Positions 23,922 through 36,644 of a stretch of DNA of 64,000 nt are shown one piece after another. Positions within the stretch are counted from its first letter, which is position 1. Each line of letters begins with the position of its first letter. Source of the DNA: Hydractinia symbiolongicarpus (lineage: Eukaryota > Cnidaria > Hydrozoa > Anthoathecata > Hydractiniidae); contig NC_079876.1 of assembly GCF_029227915.1 (NCBI RefSeq), forward strand, positions 23,250,001-23,314,000, in the 5' to 3' direction. The position numbers were made by a program, and so were the translations under genes. The notes beneath the pieces are model-generated. The model did no database searches, was not told the DNA's origin, and was given only the letters and a program-made list of their open reading frames with translations.

Positions 23922-24068
23922 CATTATCTGTCTCCATATCGCAGTAAACCTTTGCTGTAGTCAACTTGTCCACGACTCCATAAATATAGAAGAAGCCAGA
24001 TTTGACTGGTGGACAGTAATTCTTGATTTCTATGCATGTCCTAAGTGCCAAGATGTGTGATTGACCAG
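23922..24068 (-). CDS. Exon with the YCDM opening of a fibrinogen-like domain
   Basis: 147 bp, phase 1 at both ends: acceptor CATTTTAG before 24068 and donor GTGCGT at 23921. It encodes about 49 residues with LRTCIEIKNYCPPVKSG and AKVYCDMETDNG. Two cysteines before the YCDM motif are normal for these domains. It joins exon 23153-23704 through the split Gly codon. Without a plausible ATG this exon must be internal. Confidence 0.72.
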
Positions 24069-24169
24069 CTAAAATGCGTGATTTGTAATGAGTAAGAGCT
24101 CCACAAAAACAATTTACATTTAAATTTATTCTTTTGCATCGGTGTAAAGTAATGCGATAATTCAGTATC

Positions 24170-25830
24170 ACAAAAATGGTGGCTGATTAATGTTGTCAGA
24201 TTAGACAATGTAATTCCGACACAGTTTAACTACTTTTGTCCAAAATAGTACAATAAAATATAATAAAAATAATGCAGCACAAACCGAAGTGTTTGCATTC
24301 ATCATCTGGAATCTGAAAAAAGGGTAATAAACCTTAAAAACAACGTTACAAAAAAAATTGTGCGTTTATCAGAAAATTAATTTATGCAGAAAATACGACT
24401 TCAAAATTATAGTATTGGGTTGGGAATTCCACAGAACATTCTTTTCAAGATTATTTCCTTAAATATCACTGTAAGAAGTAAATTTTTATTATATCACTTA
24501 CCCAAAGTATGAAGTACTCATCTGAGGTGCGATCAATTATTCCGTAATAAGTTACTAAAATATATAAAAAAAATTGAAGAAATCACGATAGAAGCATTAG
24601 TCAAGCAAGCGTTCATGAATTATTTTTTAATATTTACAGATTAATATCGTATTGTAAATAAAGTAAGAATTTCAATGCTCGTTGACAAGTCGGGAATGGT
24701 AGGTGAGTTTCAATTTACTTAATAATTTGGTGCCATCCTATTTTGCTTTTTTCATCACTAGGAGCGATAATATCAGTGAATCTTATTAAGAATGAAACCA
24801 TGAATCCAAAAATAAACAAAAATGTAATACCAAAAAGGTATCAACTGTTAGTTTTGAAAGGAAGTTTGTTGGTTAAGATAACGAGATTTTAGGACTAACT
24901 TCTCCTTATAATTGATTAGCTGCATTGACTACATCTAGAACATCTAAACTTGTAAAAATTTGTTTTAGTTCAAAACTAGAAACTAATAGCCTCGGCTTAA
25001 TCTGGTCTCTTGCAGAACACAAAGTAAAACCATCTAGCGGATTTCGGGGAAGTCGATGATGCTATAACTGTGGGAAAACTGTCAATTATATTTTTAATTT
25101 CAGCTATAAGTCAAATTTATTTCTATTTCCATTCAATCCCCTTCGTATTTAGCTTAGGTTCCATCGCCGTAACGGCTATATCGACCTGAGAACCCAATCT
25201 TTTTTTGACATTTTATTTGAATGTTTTTCTTATAAATAAATTGTTCTTGTGCTGTAAAAATATTTCGCCACTAACTACAAAATATCTCTTTCTGGAATAT
25301 ACCTTCAATTTTTGTAGCGTTTACATATTGCTAAATAAAATTTTCATAGTAAAACCAGAAACACCAAAAACCTTTAAATCCTTTCGGATTTCAACACAAA
25401 CATTTGAAAAACGCAATCAAAGCTGATGTCTTCAAGGAATTTACATCCAATTTATGGACAAACAACTTTTAATTCTGCTCTCAAAAACTTACGCATAAAT
25501 CTGGTTGGGACAAATATTCCGAAATTCCTATAAATCGAATTCTCATAAAAAATTTTTATAGCTAAAATTGAATCAACCAAATTAAGTTAAATAAGTTCTT
25601 TTCAACAAAACTCGAAAAGCGCATTCTATGCTAATTCTGGTTTCTACATGCAGCAATATCAACGTCGCAGGCAAACACAAAAAGACATTGCTGCTCCACT
25701 GCCTTTTATATGTTGATATTTTCCCTACCTGGTTTTTATTTTTATCCTGGTATAGCTAGTCACACTCAATTAATTATGACCTTGCTTCCATATTTAAAAG
25801 AACCCATTATCTGCTACGAATACTTTTTTT
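24170..25830. other. Intronic, no recognised exon
   Basis: AT-rich intron of the minus-strand gene. A short motif TAGCTTAGGTTCCAT at about 25150 recurs at about 33712 and, in related form, at 34420 and 54462, hinting at a dispersed repeat end. Confidence 0.4.
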
Positions 25831-25835
25831 TATTA

Positions 25836-26478
25836 CAGTTAACTCCGGTAACTCGAACTTCCAAGGGACCAGAGAAAACAGTTCGACTTAACGAGTATTC
25901 AACTTAAGCGAAGCTCTCGTTAATTCGAACTTAGACAAAAATGAGATATTAGTTCGAGTTAAAGCGAGTTAAGGATAAAAGTGTATGGTAGACATTTTAA
26001 AAAAACCATACCTTATAATTTAAAAGAGCACTGTAACTTGTAAGGAAGTCACTTTTGTTACGTGCAAGAATATATTTATTTTCTAATCTTTTTTCCATTT
26101 CTCCAGCTATCCATACGACGCTTTAAAATTTGCAAGATAAAAATCTTAGCTAACTGAATAGCCTTCTCTTTTATTATATTGCCATCAAAAGAAACATTTT
26201 GCATCTTTTGTAAAGAAAACCATTTAAGAACAACTTTTTGGTTACATTACATATCAGTATTCATTTTCCGAACAATTATTTTCTACTTAGACACTAAAAT
26301 GTTCGAGTTATCCTAAAAAATTAACTTAGGGGGTCCTAAAAATTGTTCGAGCAAACGAATGTTCAAGTTATCCGGGGTTCGAGTTAACGAGTAGTTTTTA
26401 TAAGGAAGTATTAAGAAATGTGCAAGGGACCGTAGAAAACAGTTCGAGCTAATAAAAGTTCGAGTTACCAGGAGTCTG
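25836..26478. repeat. pogo/Tigger-like MITE, 643 bp, TA target duplication
   Basis: The left end CAGTTAACTCCGGTAACTCG is matched in inverted form at the right end (CGAGTTACCAGGAGTCTG). Both ends are flanked by TA (25834-25835, 26479-26480). GTTCGAGTTAACGAG-type motifs and GGGACC recur in both arms and again near 26350-26390. No ORF of its own. It sits 22 bp from the splice donor of exon 26501-26755, inside the minus-strand gene's intron. Confidence 0.82.
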
Positions 26479-26500
26479 TAAGAAGTATTTAAAACTTTAC

Positions 26501-26755
26501 CATCGAATGTAACATCACCAAACACAATTTCATTTGATTTTGGAGCAGTTGCCAAATCTGAATAGCTGTAAGATTTTGCCATGACTACAGTTGATGCTGT
26601 AAAAAGTCGATTCCATGTAACTGGTGATGTATAGAATAATTTTCGTTCATTTTGTCTTTTCTTGATCAATACATTGTGACCATTCATATCTTTTCCAAAG
26701 ACAGTATCCGTGATGTTGTCATAAGCAATGATATTTCGAAGTTGTGGTGTATATC
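26501..26755 (-). CDS. Internal exon of the extracellular gene, unknown beta-rich module
   Basis: 255 bp with phase 1 at both ends: acceptor TTTGTATAG before 26755, donor GTAAAG at 26500. It encodes 85 residues including ITDTVFGKDMNGHNVLIKKR, VTWNRLFTASTVV and NEIVFGDVTFDG. The repeated short strands with G, N and W recall one blade of a beta-propeller, but no family could be named. The next exon (24068) begins in the same phase. The pogo-like MITE lies just beyond the donor. Confidence 0.6.
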
Positions 26756-27147
26756 CTATACAAAGAAGAAATGTCTGGTCTGTGTATCTGTTACAAGCAA
26801 GGACGATTATTTTCAAATATATATTATGTCTATCAGTTAGGAAACATCCGTTTACATCTTTAGTTAACTAAAAACAAGTCACGCGATGAGATGAATTATT
26901 TGCATCCGCTCCAATAAAATTATATGGAAAATATAAAGCGCCATAACTTTTCATTGCCGTAGATTTTAACAACATGTAGTGCAATTTTAATACTTAAACA
27001 ACCTATTTTCAAAGGTTTAATTATATCTCCAACAAAATTGTTTTTGAGGAAAGAAGAAATTAATTTTAAGAGGTTTTTGGAGGTAAATAATTATGTAGGT
27101 TTTTTGGAAAGTGTAGTTAGTACTTTACAATTCCTAAATACACACTA

Positions 27148-27265
27148 GTCGGTAGCCTGTAAATAAGTCCACGGGTTTGCCCCTCCTTTATATATCGCAT
27201 TTCGTGTCTCTGTAACATGACTTTTTCTTGCGCACAGACAGACAGACGGAATACGGCTATAATTA
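27148..27265 (-). repeat. Copy of the short dispersed repeat (opposite orientation)
   Basis: Starts ACTAGTCGGTAGCCTGT, contains TCCACGGG and ends GGAATACGGCTATAATTA. This is a diverged, inverted relative of the pair at 22636-22986. Confidence 0.6.
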
Positions 27266-27464
27266 AGTAAGTAACGGGAAGTTTTAACGTCCTAGGGGAT
27301 TCCATTCTTGCGGTTGGCTCTTCCTCCCCTCTGACTGTAACTATGTTACATTACCGCCAGAGATACGTATAGCAATGCTCTAACGTGCTTGCCTGCCACA
27401 CAAGCCGGTTAGCGGCCAGTGGATGGCACTAAATGGGCGGACAACACTGCATTTAAAGTGTGCC

Positions 27465-27525
27465 GGAGTAAGGAGTCGAACCTGAAACGTTATGATTACA
27501 AGTCGAATGCCACTACACCATCTCC
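27465..27525 (-). pseudogene. Short tRNA-like/SINE-head sequence
   Basis: The minus strand reads GGAGATGGTGTAGTGGCATT, then an anticodon-arm-like CGACTTGTAATC, then the B-box GGTTCGACTCC and TTACTCC. At 61 nt it is too short for a normal tRNA and its acceptor stem pairs only in part. It is best seen as a tRNA-derived SINE or pseudogene. Confidence 0.45.
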
Positions 27526-28261
27526 TTGCTATTATTAAAGAGGTATCAGACTTTCTTTGCCGAAAGTTCTTTGTACAAAATTAAAACCTTTGCGTTTACA
27601 TACAGATGGACGACAACTTCTTGCTTTTAATAATGACCATAAGATGGGAGGAAATACAAGCAACTTCCTGTTATCATAAGCAAAGGGGATAAAGTAATTT
27701 TTTCTCGAAAACGATCCTTGTCTATAAAATACATTTCGGCAAAGGATAGTTCAATATACAACACACAAAAAACGTCATTTGGTGACACAACTCACTTGAA
27801 AACCTCTTCAGATCTGAGTTGTAATTTACACAACGGGATTGTCTAAATAAAAAATATATTTTATAATTAATTGTTAAAATCTGTAAAAAAATCTATCTAA
27901 AACTAATTAATTTGCGGATCGCAGTATCTACGTATGAGGCTAGCATTAGAGTGCCACTGGCGCTAGCTGCTTCACAGGTCCTTTGCTGTATGAAACAAGT
28001 CCAAGACCCTCCAAGACCCTGCATTTTAAATTTGAACATTCCCCGCTTGCAATTGCAATCTGTTTATCGGATATGTCTATTAGGCGGACTGTTTTGTTTG
28101 TCCCGACATATTCTTTATTCACATGTACGTATTCTTTTACGTAGACTTACTTACGTAGAATTTTAACGTAAAGAACGCGAGAAAATTTCATCTGATGTAA
28201 TCAATTTTTAATATGACGGCGGCGTTTAACAAGCGTCATCTTTTGGCTACAAACGTCATTT

Positions 28262-28460
28262 TACGACCACGTAAACACAACTAAAGTTAAAATAACAAGT
28301 TTTATGCCCTCCTGTAACAAAGCGAGCAAGATGTTTTGGTATATCATCTTCTTGATTGTCAAAAATGTTTAGAGGGCATACACCTTTTTGTAGCTCTATT
28401 ACATTGGTTATAGTTGCAAGTTGAATCTGTTTTTTATTCATAGGGTTGTGTCCTTCATAT
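28262..28460 (-). CDS. Internal exon of the extracellular gene (donor uncertain)
   Basis: Acceptor TTTAAAACAG precedes 28460. The exon opens YEGHNPMNKKQIQLATI and contains KGVCPLNIFDNQEDDIPKHL and VTGGHKTC. The first base completes the AG left by exon 30331-30421 (phase 2), which supports the link. The 3' end is unclear: a weak GTTATT donor after GGHKT would give the phase 1 needed by exon 26501-26755, while a better GTAAAA donor near 28262 would not. No domain recognised. Confidence 0.5.
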
Positions 28461-29122
28461 CTGTTTTAAATACAAAATAGATAAAGATAAAAAACATCCA
28501 CTGCTGATAACAGATAAAATTGAAAAGTTTGTCATCAACAGATTTGAGAAGCTTTGACAAACGAAATCAGACACATGTTGTCAGTGTCTACTCACTCCTC
28601 AATAACTGAAACTGTTTTGTTACTAGCTGAATTTGTGTATTAGAAGCATAAGTTACAATTTTTAAACCACTTTGATAGCTGTTATTTTTTTTGAAAATCG
28701 CGTTTATTTTGGTAGAAAAAATTGAACAAAAGTATTGCTAAACATGGCTTAAGTAGCATTATTGATCAGTGAAGCACAGAACCATGCTGCCATTCCAAAA
28801 TAGTTGTATTTCACAAGAACCTCTACTTGCATCATTTTCTTTCTTTTGACACGGAAAAACAAAACAAAAAGAAGTGTGTGAAAAACATTGATACGTCTTG
28901 TTACTTCATCAGTTTTATTGACGGTATTCCTACACACCCTGAAGAAAAGTGATTTATTAAAACAAGCTCTTCCTGTGGTCGTAAAAAGATTTATTTTATG
29001 TAACCTTATTACGTGTATGGTTTGCAGAAGCGCTGTACATGCTCACTGATTAACTTCGTTTTTATTTTCGACAAAATTTGACACAAAAAAATAAAAGCGG
29101 CGTGTTCAAAGTGATGGTGACG

Positions 29123-29578
29123 TCTGGACAGGCCTTCCACAGTCAGTTGAGCAAAATAATACAGAAATACAGGACAGAAAATGGTTTAAAAAATTGGCAA
29201 TACAGAACAAAAATTTACAAAAATACAGAATTTAGTGTGAAAATAAAGGACATTTTTAACAATTCCGAGAAATAAAGGCAAAAATTTCCTTGGTATCCAA
29301 AACAACAACAACATAATAAACAGTACCAAGTCTAAAATTTATCATATAATTAAATAAAATTCAGCACATATAGAAATATCAGATCTACCTAATTTGTAAT
29401 TTGTATAAAATTTATCAATCAGCTTAACAAGGTTAGAACAAAAAACAAGGAAATGTTATATTACGTGAAAAATTTCAGGAATACAGGACATACAGGACAA
29501 TTAATCAAAATACAGGACAATACAGGACACTTTTGCCAAATACAGTACAATACAGGACGTGTGGGAGGCCTGTCTGGA
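29123..29578. repeat. MITE with TCTGGACAGGCCT termini, 456 bp
   Basis: The left end TCTGGACAGGCCTTCCACA is matched in inverted form at the right end (TGTGGGAGGCCTGTCTGGA). Flanks share TGGTG on each side (29115-29119 and 29579-29583), consistent with a decayed 8-bp duplication of hAT type. The interior repeats ATACAGGACA many times. The 65-codon frame inside is not supported. Confidence 0.6.
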
Positions 29579-30330
29579 TGGTGTTATATCGCTAACTTAA
29601 AACGATCCTAGACCAAAATTAACTGCATTATTTGCGCGACATCTAGCACAGTAAACAAAAAACATGCTGAATATAATGGTGATATCCAAATTCCGATTAT
29701 CTTTTCACCTTAAAGTTTCATTTTAGCCCAAGTAGATTATTCAAAGCAGAGATTTATTTAAATTCTAAACTAGTTTAATAATCAGTATTAAGTTTTTTGA
29801 GTCTTTTAAACTAATTTAACTCCAGATGATGCTTTATATAGCTACATAGAGGAATCTTTAAAAGATGTACCTTTCAAAACTTAAAATCTTTCACGTTGGT
29901 ATTTGTTGTGCTCTGCTTCAACTTGAATTTTGTCAAGTACACTATTGATGTTTAATCAGTCAAAAAATTTCTGTAATTTCAACTTTTTGTATATGGTTAG
30001 ATGAAGTAAAATGATTAATTCTTGATATAACATATACAATCTCCTTGAAACTTTTCTGCATGAAAACAACTTGAATCCCGGAAGTAGTTAAATCTAGCTT
30101 TTGCCTCAGCTAATTAAGCTAGTGTTTATAATACGTACCTTCTTCTTAATAGTCTATTATGCTTTAGCGAGCTAAAATTGACATTGAGCTTTTGCAAGTT
30201 AGCCGCACTGTCAAGACTAATATATTTTTGTAATAAGTGGAGATTTCAAATTCAATCTGCAAACAAAATAGTATTGATTTATGAAATTATTAAAATTATG
30301 TTCCAACTTATAAAATAAAAAAGAATTTAC

Positions 30331-30421
30331 CTTCGTGTATTGCTGCATACAAAAAGTTGTTTGCCGTTTGACAAAATCGTGATATCTTTTAAAGAAGGGT
30401 GACTGGAAGCACTTCGTTGTT
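30331..30421 (-). CDS. Short internal exon of the extracellular gene
   Basis: 91 bp, entering in phase 1 after CAATTTATAG and leaving in phase 2 before GTAAAT. Both ends agree with its neighbours (exon 31593-31934 ends in phase 1, exon 28262-28460 starts in phase 2). It encodes about 30 residues including LKDITILSNGKQLFVCSNT, a strand-turn-strand pattern. A different frame gives a longer ATG-started shadow that does not fit the splice phases. Confidence 0.55.
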
Positions 30422-31592
30422 CTATAAATTGTTAAGTTACTTAAATTAAAAAAACTATGAAAATTGACCAAGCAACTTTTTATCTATGATTTTATATACA
30501 AAGGTTTAAAGATTGTAGAATTTGGTAAGCGAACTTCAAGATACAAGGTGAAATTGTATTGTACATTATTCTGTGATTATTCCTGAGGCGATGCACAAAT
30601 AACAAGGACGATGATATTAATTTCGCCGGCCTAAAATAATCTTGGACTCGTTAAGCTGGCATTAACTTTGCTATTTACTTAATTTTATATTATGATTTCA
30701 CATTTTACCGTAGAATAAATACAAATCTATAGCCTTTTAATGTTGCGCAATCTAGAATTATTATACTATGTTATACTATGTTATACGGGCGTCGTGCGAT
30801 TAACTGGTGTGTAATCTAAAAAATGTTGGTAGCTAGTTTTCATGTTGGTAATAGAGAAGATTGTGAATGTATAATTAATTATAGGTTTTAAAATTTGTTG
30901 GTATACATTTAATACATTGAATTTCTTTAGTAAAGTTTTGTCACTATAAATCTTATTGCATGTTTTTATTTATCTTATAATATTACAATTACAACTTTTT
31001 CAATTTGTAGCGCACCAAACAATGTTTGCATAATTTGTATTACAGTGTACGAAAGAAAAATACGTGTGGAACAAATTCTATCTAACACAACAAATTTTGC
31101 TTTAAAAAAAGATGCTAATATTCTTTGCGAGTTTTTCTTTTAAGAGATTTATGTGTTGTCTCCAAGTAAGATTTTCATCAAGAACAACTCCTTAGAATTT
31201 TATGGATTTTGCTCTATTTATATTTACATTATTAATAGCGAATCAATAAGTATTAATGGTATATCTTTTTTTTTTCGTTTTGTCTATGAAACAACAATGT
31301 AAACCATTCTGCCATATTGGAGAGTTCAATATTCACTGTGTAAAATAGTGTTTTTATATCTTCATGCGCAAAAAAAGATGGGTATTTTCTTTGAATAAAA
31401 TTGAATATAAGATTTGTGTACATCATTCACGTATATGAAGGAGAATAAAAGTGATCCTATTATTAAACCTGTTGAACTCCACAAATAACTGTTCTGTATG
31501 ATGATTGTATGATCTAAAATGTCTTTCGTTACTTCATGAACAATTTTAACGATCAAACCTGCTTTCAATACATTCTAAATAAGATTAATCAC

Positions 31593-31934
31593 CTTTCAAC
31601 TTGTGATTAGGAATATCATAAGTTCTTTTTAAAGTCGTGCCAGTTGAATCAGGTGTCGCAGAGACGATAGGCGAATCCACTGTCGTCGAAGAATGAGCCA
31701 TTTGCTGTCCATCTGGTAAATTGATTCTGCTTTCTTTAATTTCAAGTCTTCTCGTCTTGTTGCACTCTTCCAATATCGTCTCAGTTGCAGTCACTCTAGC
31801 ACATTTTCCACTTTCATGGAGCAAGTTATGTGGTATTGCTCTGAAGTACGAGCATAAAAGATCAAGCACCAGTCCATCATTTGATGGGTTTGTATTTAGA
31901 CATTTGGAAGTGTCACCAGATAATACATAAAAGC
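31593..31934 (-). CDS. Internal exon of the extracellular gene, 113 codons
   Basis: 342 bp, phase 1 at both ends: acceptor TTGGTTTTTAG before 31934, donor GTGATT at 31592. It reads FYVLSGDTSKCLNTNPSNDG near the start and then has Cys residues within LLCSYFRAIPHN, GKCARVTATE and EECNKTRRLEIK. The second half is Ser/Thr-rich with DSPIVSATPDSTGTT, as in an extracellular linker. No family recognised. Confidence 0.58.
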
Positions 31935-33209
31935 CTAAAAACCAATAAGTTAACTTAAACCAAAAAAAGATATTTTAACAAACCCCGCTATTTTTTAATT
32001 CTCCGCCACGGTGAAGGGTGTTGTTCGACAATGTCGCGTTTCACTTTTTTTTAAAAAAACAACAATTTTTCGTCTTCTTGTAAACCTTATTTTTAATCAT
32101 GTGCGTTACTTGCATCACTACTCTATTTTATTTTAGAGAGTTGTTACCCCAATTTTGAAACTATAACTGGTATCTTTACAAAAAAGACACTATTCAAAGC
32201 GCCATGTGTTTGCGCCATGTAAGAGTTCTGACAGTTTTAAGTTTACAGAATAGACAAAGACAAAAATGTTCCCACATGTTATTTATTGTTAAAAACGAAT
32301 GTAATGACGGATTTTTGCTACATTTAAATACGCTAAATTTGACCGCCACGCTTCTTATCGATGAGATGCTAGATAAATACCTGAATATATCATATGCCAT
32401 ACTGGCTACAGACAGCACATCATATGAAAAATTCGTGTAGAAGTTATTACATAAATATTTGATAGCAGTCAAAGTAACAAGAAGGGTATTGTAGACAAGT
32501 CGATGGAATAACACATGTTATGAGGAAATACTTAATACATTTTAAAAGCTTGTAAGATTTCACAAATTTAACGTTTAAAACATTGACAAAATAATTTTGT
32601 TGATAATATATAAACACTAACTCTAAATATATTTGGAGGGGAAAATGATGCAACTCCGTCACCAAAAAACCCTTCCTACTGCCTCGTGATAAATATAAAA
32701 TGCCAAAAAATTATGGTGAAGAAACACTTCTTATAATTTTTGCAATAAATTTTGAGGTATACCGTTTCAAAGTTTGAAAGGTGATGATTTTTTTAATTAT
32801 TTTTAGTGGGTTTTACGACAGTCAAGAATTTCTTGGTATTTGTTAGTGCCTCCAGCCTTTTTTTGCTTTTAAGAGATAAAGCCAAATATAAGTATAAAAT
32901 TGAGTTACGTAGAACTAAGAAACTCTTTTTACCTATCCCATACTGTAGATTTGTCGATGTGGTAAATATTTTTTCTTCTTTTTTCACACTGGATATATTA
33001 TTTGCAAATCCAGTGTACAATAATGCTGACATGATTGCTGTTTTCCTGGAAACTGTGCCCTTAACTCTGAAATATATCTTCATGTCGATAATTGACCTCA
33101 TGTAAAATCGATCGAACTAAAGATTAAAAAAAACACATCAAAACAAAATGACAATTCATATAAAGATTCGTCGTGATATAAGAAACACTATAATAGTACA
33201 GATCCTTAC

Positions 33210-33384
33210 TGTTATCTTTGCTTCGCGTGTTGAATAAATCACACTTGTCGCTTCTATACTCTGGTCTTCGTACTTTACTTCATAAGCCTCTAACATATCT
33301 TCGTGGGCTAACAGTAAATGCACATTTTCCAAATCGACATTGCAAGCGTCACTTGTCTTCATTGACAGTGAGACAACATAACTC
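33210..33384 (-). CDS. Internal exon, beta-sandwich-like
   Basis: 175 bp: acceptor CTGTTTCTCAG before 33384, entering in phase 2 and completing the AG of exon 33824-34014; donor GTAAGG at 33209 in phase 0. Encodes SYVVSLSMKTSDACNVDLEN, LAHEDMLEAYEVKYEDQ and SVIYSTREAKIT. The alternating hydrophobic pattern fits a beta-sandwich. What follows is unresolved: a phase-0 continuation near 33100 would stop after about 11 residues (VNYRHEDIFQS), so the gene may end there or an exon is missed. Confidence 0.6.
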
Positions 33385-33823
33385 CTGAGAAACAGATTAT
33401 GATATATGATGAATTCAATTTTACCGACAGAACTCTCACAGTTTGAAAAATGCAAGATTTTTTAAATATGCGGAATTAACTTTCGCGGGTAAGAAATGTA
33501 ACGCATATGCATGTAACGCATTATCTGTACTTGTGTCTTCATCATTTTATTTAGCTTCATAACGGGTATGACATTACACCTTGGTGGCGCAACGTTTAAG
33601 AAGAGCCTAAATAAAATTTTTTTAAATATCCTTATTAGACATTTCAAAGTTATATTTTATCTCATTTAGCCAGGTAATTTTGCACGTCTAAATCCTGATC
33701 TTTATTACAAAGCTTAGGTTCCATTTTCTTAACATTTGTAACATGAAGTAGATGACGTCATCTAAGTACTTGTGCCATTTTTGTGGCAACACGACGTCTT
33801 CTTCATTTCTTCAGTGATTTTAC

Positions 33824-34014
33824 CTATAACTAACGATATAAGAATGTTCATACCCTTTTACACTAACGCCGTCATGCTTCACTACAACAGCATCACAATC
33901 CCCACTTGGACGGGTTATGTTAAACAGTTTGAAGTCAATAACTGCAAACGCGTCATTCGAATATTTTGATACAAACCATATATCTGATTGGTCGTTGGCG
34001 CCCATATCTGTTGC
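33824..34014 (-). CDS. Internal exon of the extracellular gene
   Basis: 191 bp: acceptor TTTTTTTAAG before 34014 in phase 0, matching exon 35721-36037; donor GTAAAA at 33823 in phase 2, matching exon 33210-33384. Encodes ATDMGANDQSDIWFVSKYSN, then AFAVIDFKLFNITRPSGDC and KHDGVSVKGYEHS. N-x-T (NIT) is a possible N-glycosylation site. Unknown family. Confidence 0.6.
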
Positions 34015-35498
34015 CTTAAAAAAAGTTGGTGATTTTATCCTATTTTCATCCACTTAATTTTAAAACCGATTTCGTTCATTTGCTAAAATAACCTTTAAGG
34101 CCTTTTTGATACGAAAAATGGTAGCTTGAAATGCAAACACACCGCAAAAGGAAATGCTCATGAAGTATTGGAAATGATTTTATATCTAATTAGAACAATA
34201 CTTCAATTAATGAAAACATTTTTTACGAAAGTACGAAATTTAATGTAAATATTCCAAATAGAGGGATATAAAAAAGAAGCCCTGAATACAATACTGGAAG
34301 TTATTCTGCTATTCTTGTCCAGAACGCATGCGCTAAAATGTTTGTTCTATATGTGTGATTTTATATCGATTGCGGTTTCTTGTGTTTCTTTTACCGGAAC
34401 GACGTGCGCGAATTAACGCCAGATGGAAACCTAGCTTAGGTGCATAATGAACTTTATTGAGAAAAATTGACATTTACATTTTCTGAATTTATTTCAAAGT
34501 GCACAAAAGGGGTAATAGAGCTGGAAATAATAGTACATTGATTTCTTGAGTTTCTTGTTGTAGTTTTTCCAGCCATATCTAACGATTTTCATATATTCGA
34601 AAAATAGGTACACAGACGTCCTTTCACTTTGTGAGGACGGGGCAGAGTTTGTTGAAATACAATGGGAAATCAATAAATCTGGGACAGAACAAAGTAGCAA
34701 AAAGAAATAACAGTAAAGTAAATCTTATGATAAATAATGTTTACCACGTGCGATTTTTTATTTATTAAATCTGCAATATTCAGGGAAGACTGCGCAAAAT
34801 TTGTTTCGATCCGAAATATTTAAAGAACTATGGAGATGAATAATTTCGAAAACATAGGTATGCTAAATGTACATACACTAATTTCTCCAAAAAAAACTAC
34901 TGCATTAACAAAGAAGCACTATTGCAAAGTAAAGCAAATGCGAGAAGATGCTGTCTTCGTAAACAACATCAAGATGTAGCTGGGTGTTGCAAAGAAACTT
35001 GGAGTAAATTAGAAGGTTTAATTTATAGAGTGTAAGAAGATTTATTCGAAATATCATAGCCAGGACTTTGTTGAAATTTATAAAAAGCATTACGATAGAA
35101 ATACAGCTACAGATGTTCTCCCTCATCGATTATGGTCTCTGTGTTGGCATGTATCAAGCAACCAAGTGGTCGATAATGCTGTTCGTTTATGATCGCGTGA
35201 ATCGTGCAATGAATTAAATACCTGGTATTTGCTTTGTAAATGGATGGATAGTTTTTATCAGAGAAAACAAAAATAGCTCCTTTTTATTAGGTCTCAGAAG
35301 CTTAGCCTCTATTCCAAGAACTTTTTCTTCTTAGAATGTTTCAACTTGTTTTATATGCTGTTTCCAATAAATATTTTCTTAACACAAATATTTTAGGGCA
35401 ATTTTTGGTTTAATCTTTTTTGTACAATTTTTCACAAAAATTTCGCTGTGTTTTTGCGAAGATAATTTAAAGTAAAACTTTTGACTGGAATTGTTGTT

Positions 35499-35635
35499 TA
35501 ATAATCAATCTTGAGCATCTCTGTTATAAAGAGATCATAGTTCTAATAATCAATCTTGAGCATCTCTGTTATAAAGAGATCATATTTCTAATAATCAATC
35601 TTGAGCATCTCTGTTATAAAGAGATCATAGTTTTA
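35499..35635. repeat. 45-bp tandem repeat, three copies
   Basis: CAATCTTGAGCATCTCTGTT occurs at 35506, 35551 and 35596. The units are nearly identical, so the expansion is recent. It lies in the minus-strand gene's intron, about 85 bp beyond the donor of exon 35721-36037. Confidence 0.92.
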
Positions 35636-35720
35636 GGAGATACTCTAAATTAGGACTTCGAAATTATGTCGGCTATAGGGACGTTTTATTTGAATAAAAT
35701 CTGTTGCTAGGTGGACTTAC

Positions 35721-36037
35721 TGTAAATGTTAGCGCATAATGTCCGAAAACAAGGTGCGGCAAGGTTTCGAACGTCTCTATGATTGAGCTGTTAAGCTTTG
35801 TGACTTCATTTCTTATAAACTTTCTTTCAACAGGTACTGTAGCGCCGTCATGTTCTACAGTCGTTTCCACAATTATTTGACCGGATTCAACATTGGGATG
35901 ACTCATGTTAGTAAATGCAAATATTTTCATCTGGTCATTTGTTCCTTTATATTCACGAAATGTGACATATACTGTATAAGTGTTTCCCATTACCCATTCA
36001 ACAGGAGTTCCAGGAACAGGATGATTTATTGGTGGCC
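35721..36037 (-). CDS. Internal exon, beta-sandwich-like, 105 codons
   Basis: 317 bp: acceptor TGATTTCAG before 36037 in phase 1, joining exon 36763-36987 through an AGG codon; donor GTAAGT at 35720 in phase 0. It encodes a Pro-rich start (PPINHPVPGTPVEWV) followed by NTYTVYVTFREYKG, MKIFAFTNMSHPNVE and LPHLVFGHYALTFT. The alternation fits an immunoglobulin-like or similar beta-sandwich without a clear Cys pair. Asn-Met-Ser and Asn-Ser-Ser are possible N-glycosylation sites. Confidence 0.65.
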
Positions 36038-36644
36038 CTGAAATCACATTATTATCATGTTATTTTAATAAACACACTTTGCGAAAATAAAAATTGTAAT
36101 TAATTGCCTAAATAATTTTCTATCTGTCGTTTCCGCACAAAACGTAAAAAAAAGTTGAAATCGATCTTACTTTCCCTGGAACGGAAAGGGAAGGAAAGGT
36201 TTTCACTTACATGCATACTTTTAAAATACGCATGCTCAATTTTTTTGAAGTTTAAAATAGATAGAATATTTATACAGACCTTAAAATTTTCTCTCTTAAC
36301 AAAAATTTTAAATATTGCTGCATGCATTTTTCTGCATACTTGACGCGACAGGAAAATTGATGCACCAATAATTTATTACTACCATTTTATTTCTTTCATA
36401 TCACACTGTACCAAGTTTAGTTTGGAAAACCTATCAAAAGTTTCGATTCGATCATTATTTGCTTTGCTTTGTTAAGAGTCGTAGACAGTAATCACATACG
36501 AAAAAAAGCATAGGATTCTTTGTGGAAAATTTATTGTCTCGTTTGTTGTGGTAAAAAAATGAGAGAAAATTATAGGAGTTCTAAAATGTCTAATAAATCT
36601 GTAGCAATGATTACAAGCCATACGCAACGATAATATAAGCATAC

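Noticed and set aside
32194-32514. Minus-strand 106-codon frame as another exon
   Set aside because: No acceptor/donor pair with the required phase 0 to phase 1 could be found.
32793-33105. Frames of about 100 codons on both strands; a possible exon of the minus gene
   Set aside because: The minus frame with KIYFRVKGTVSRKT looks partly protein-like, but its entry phase (2) does not match the phase-0 end of exon 33210-33384.
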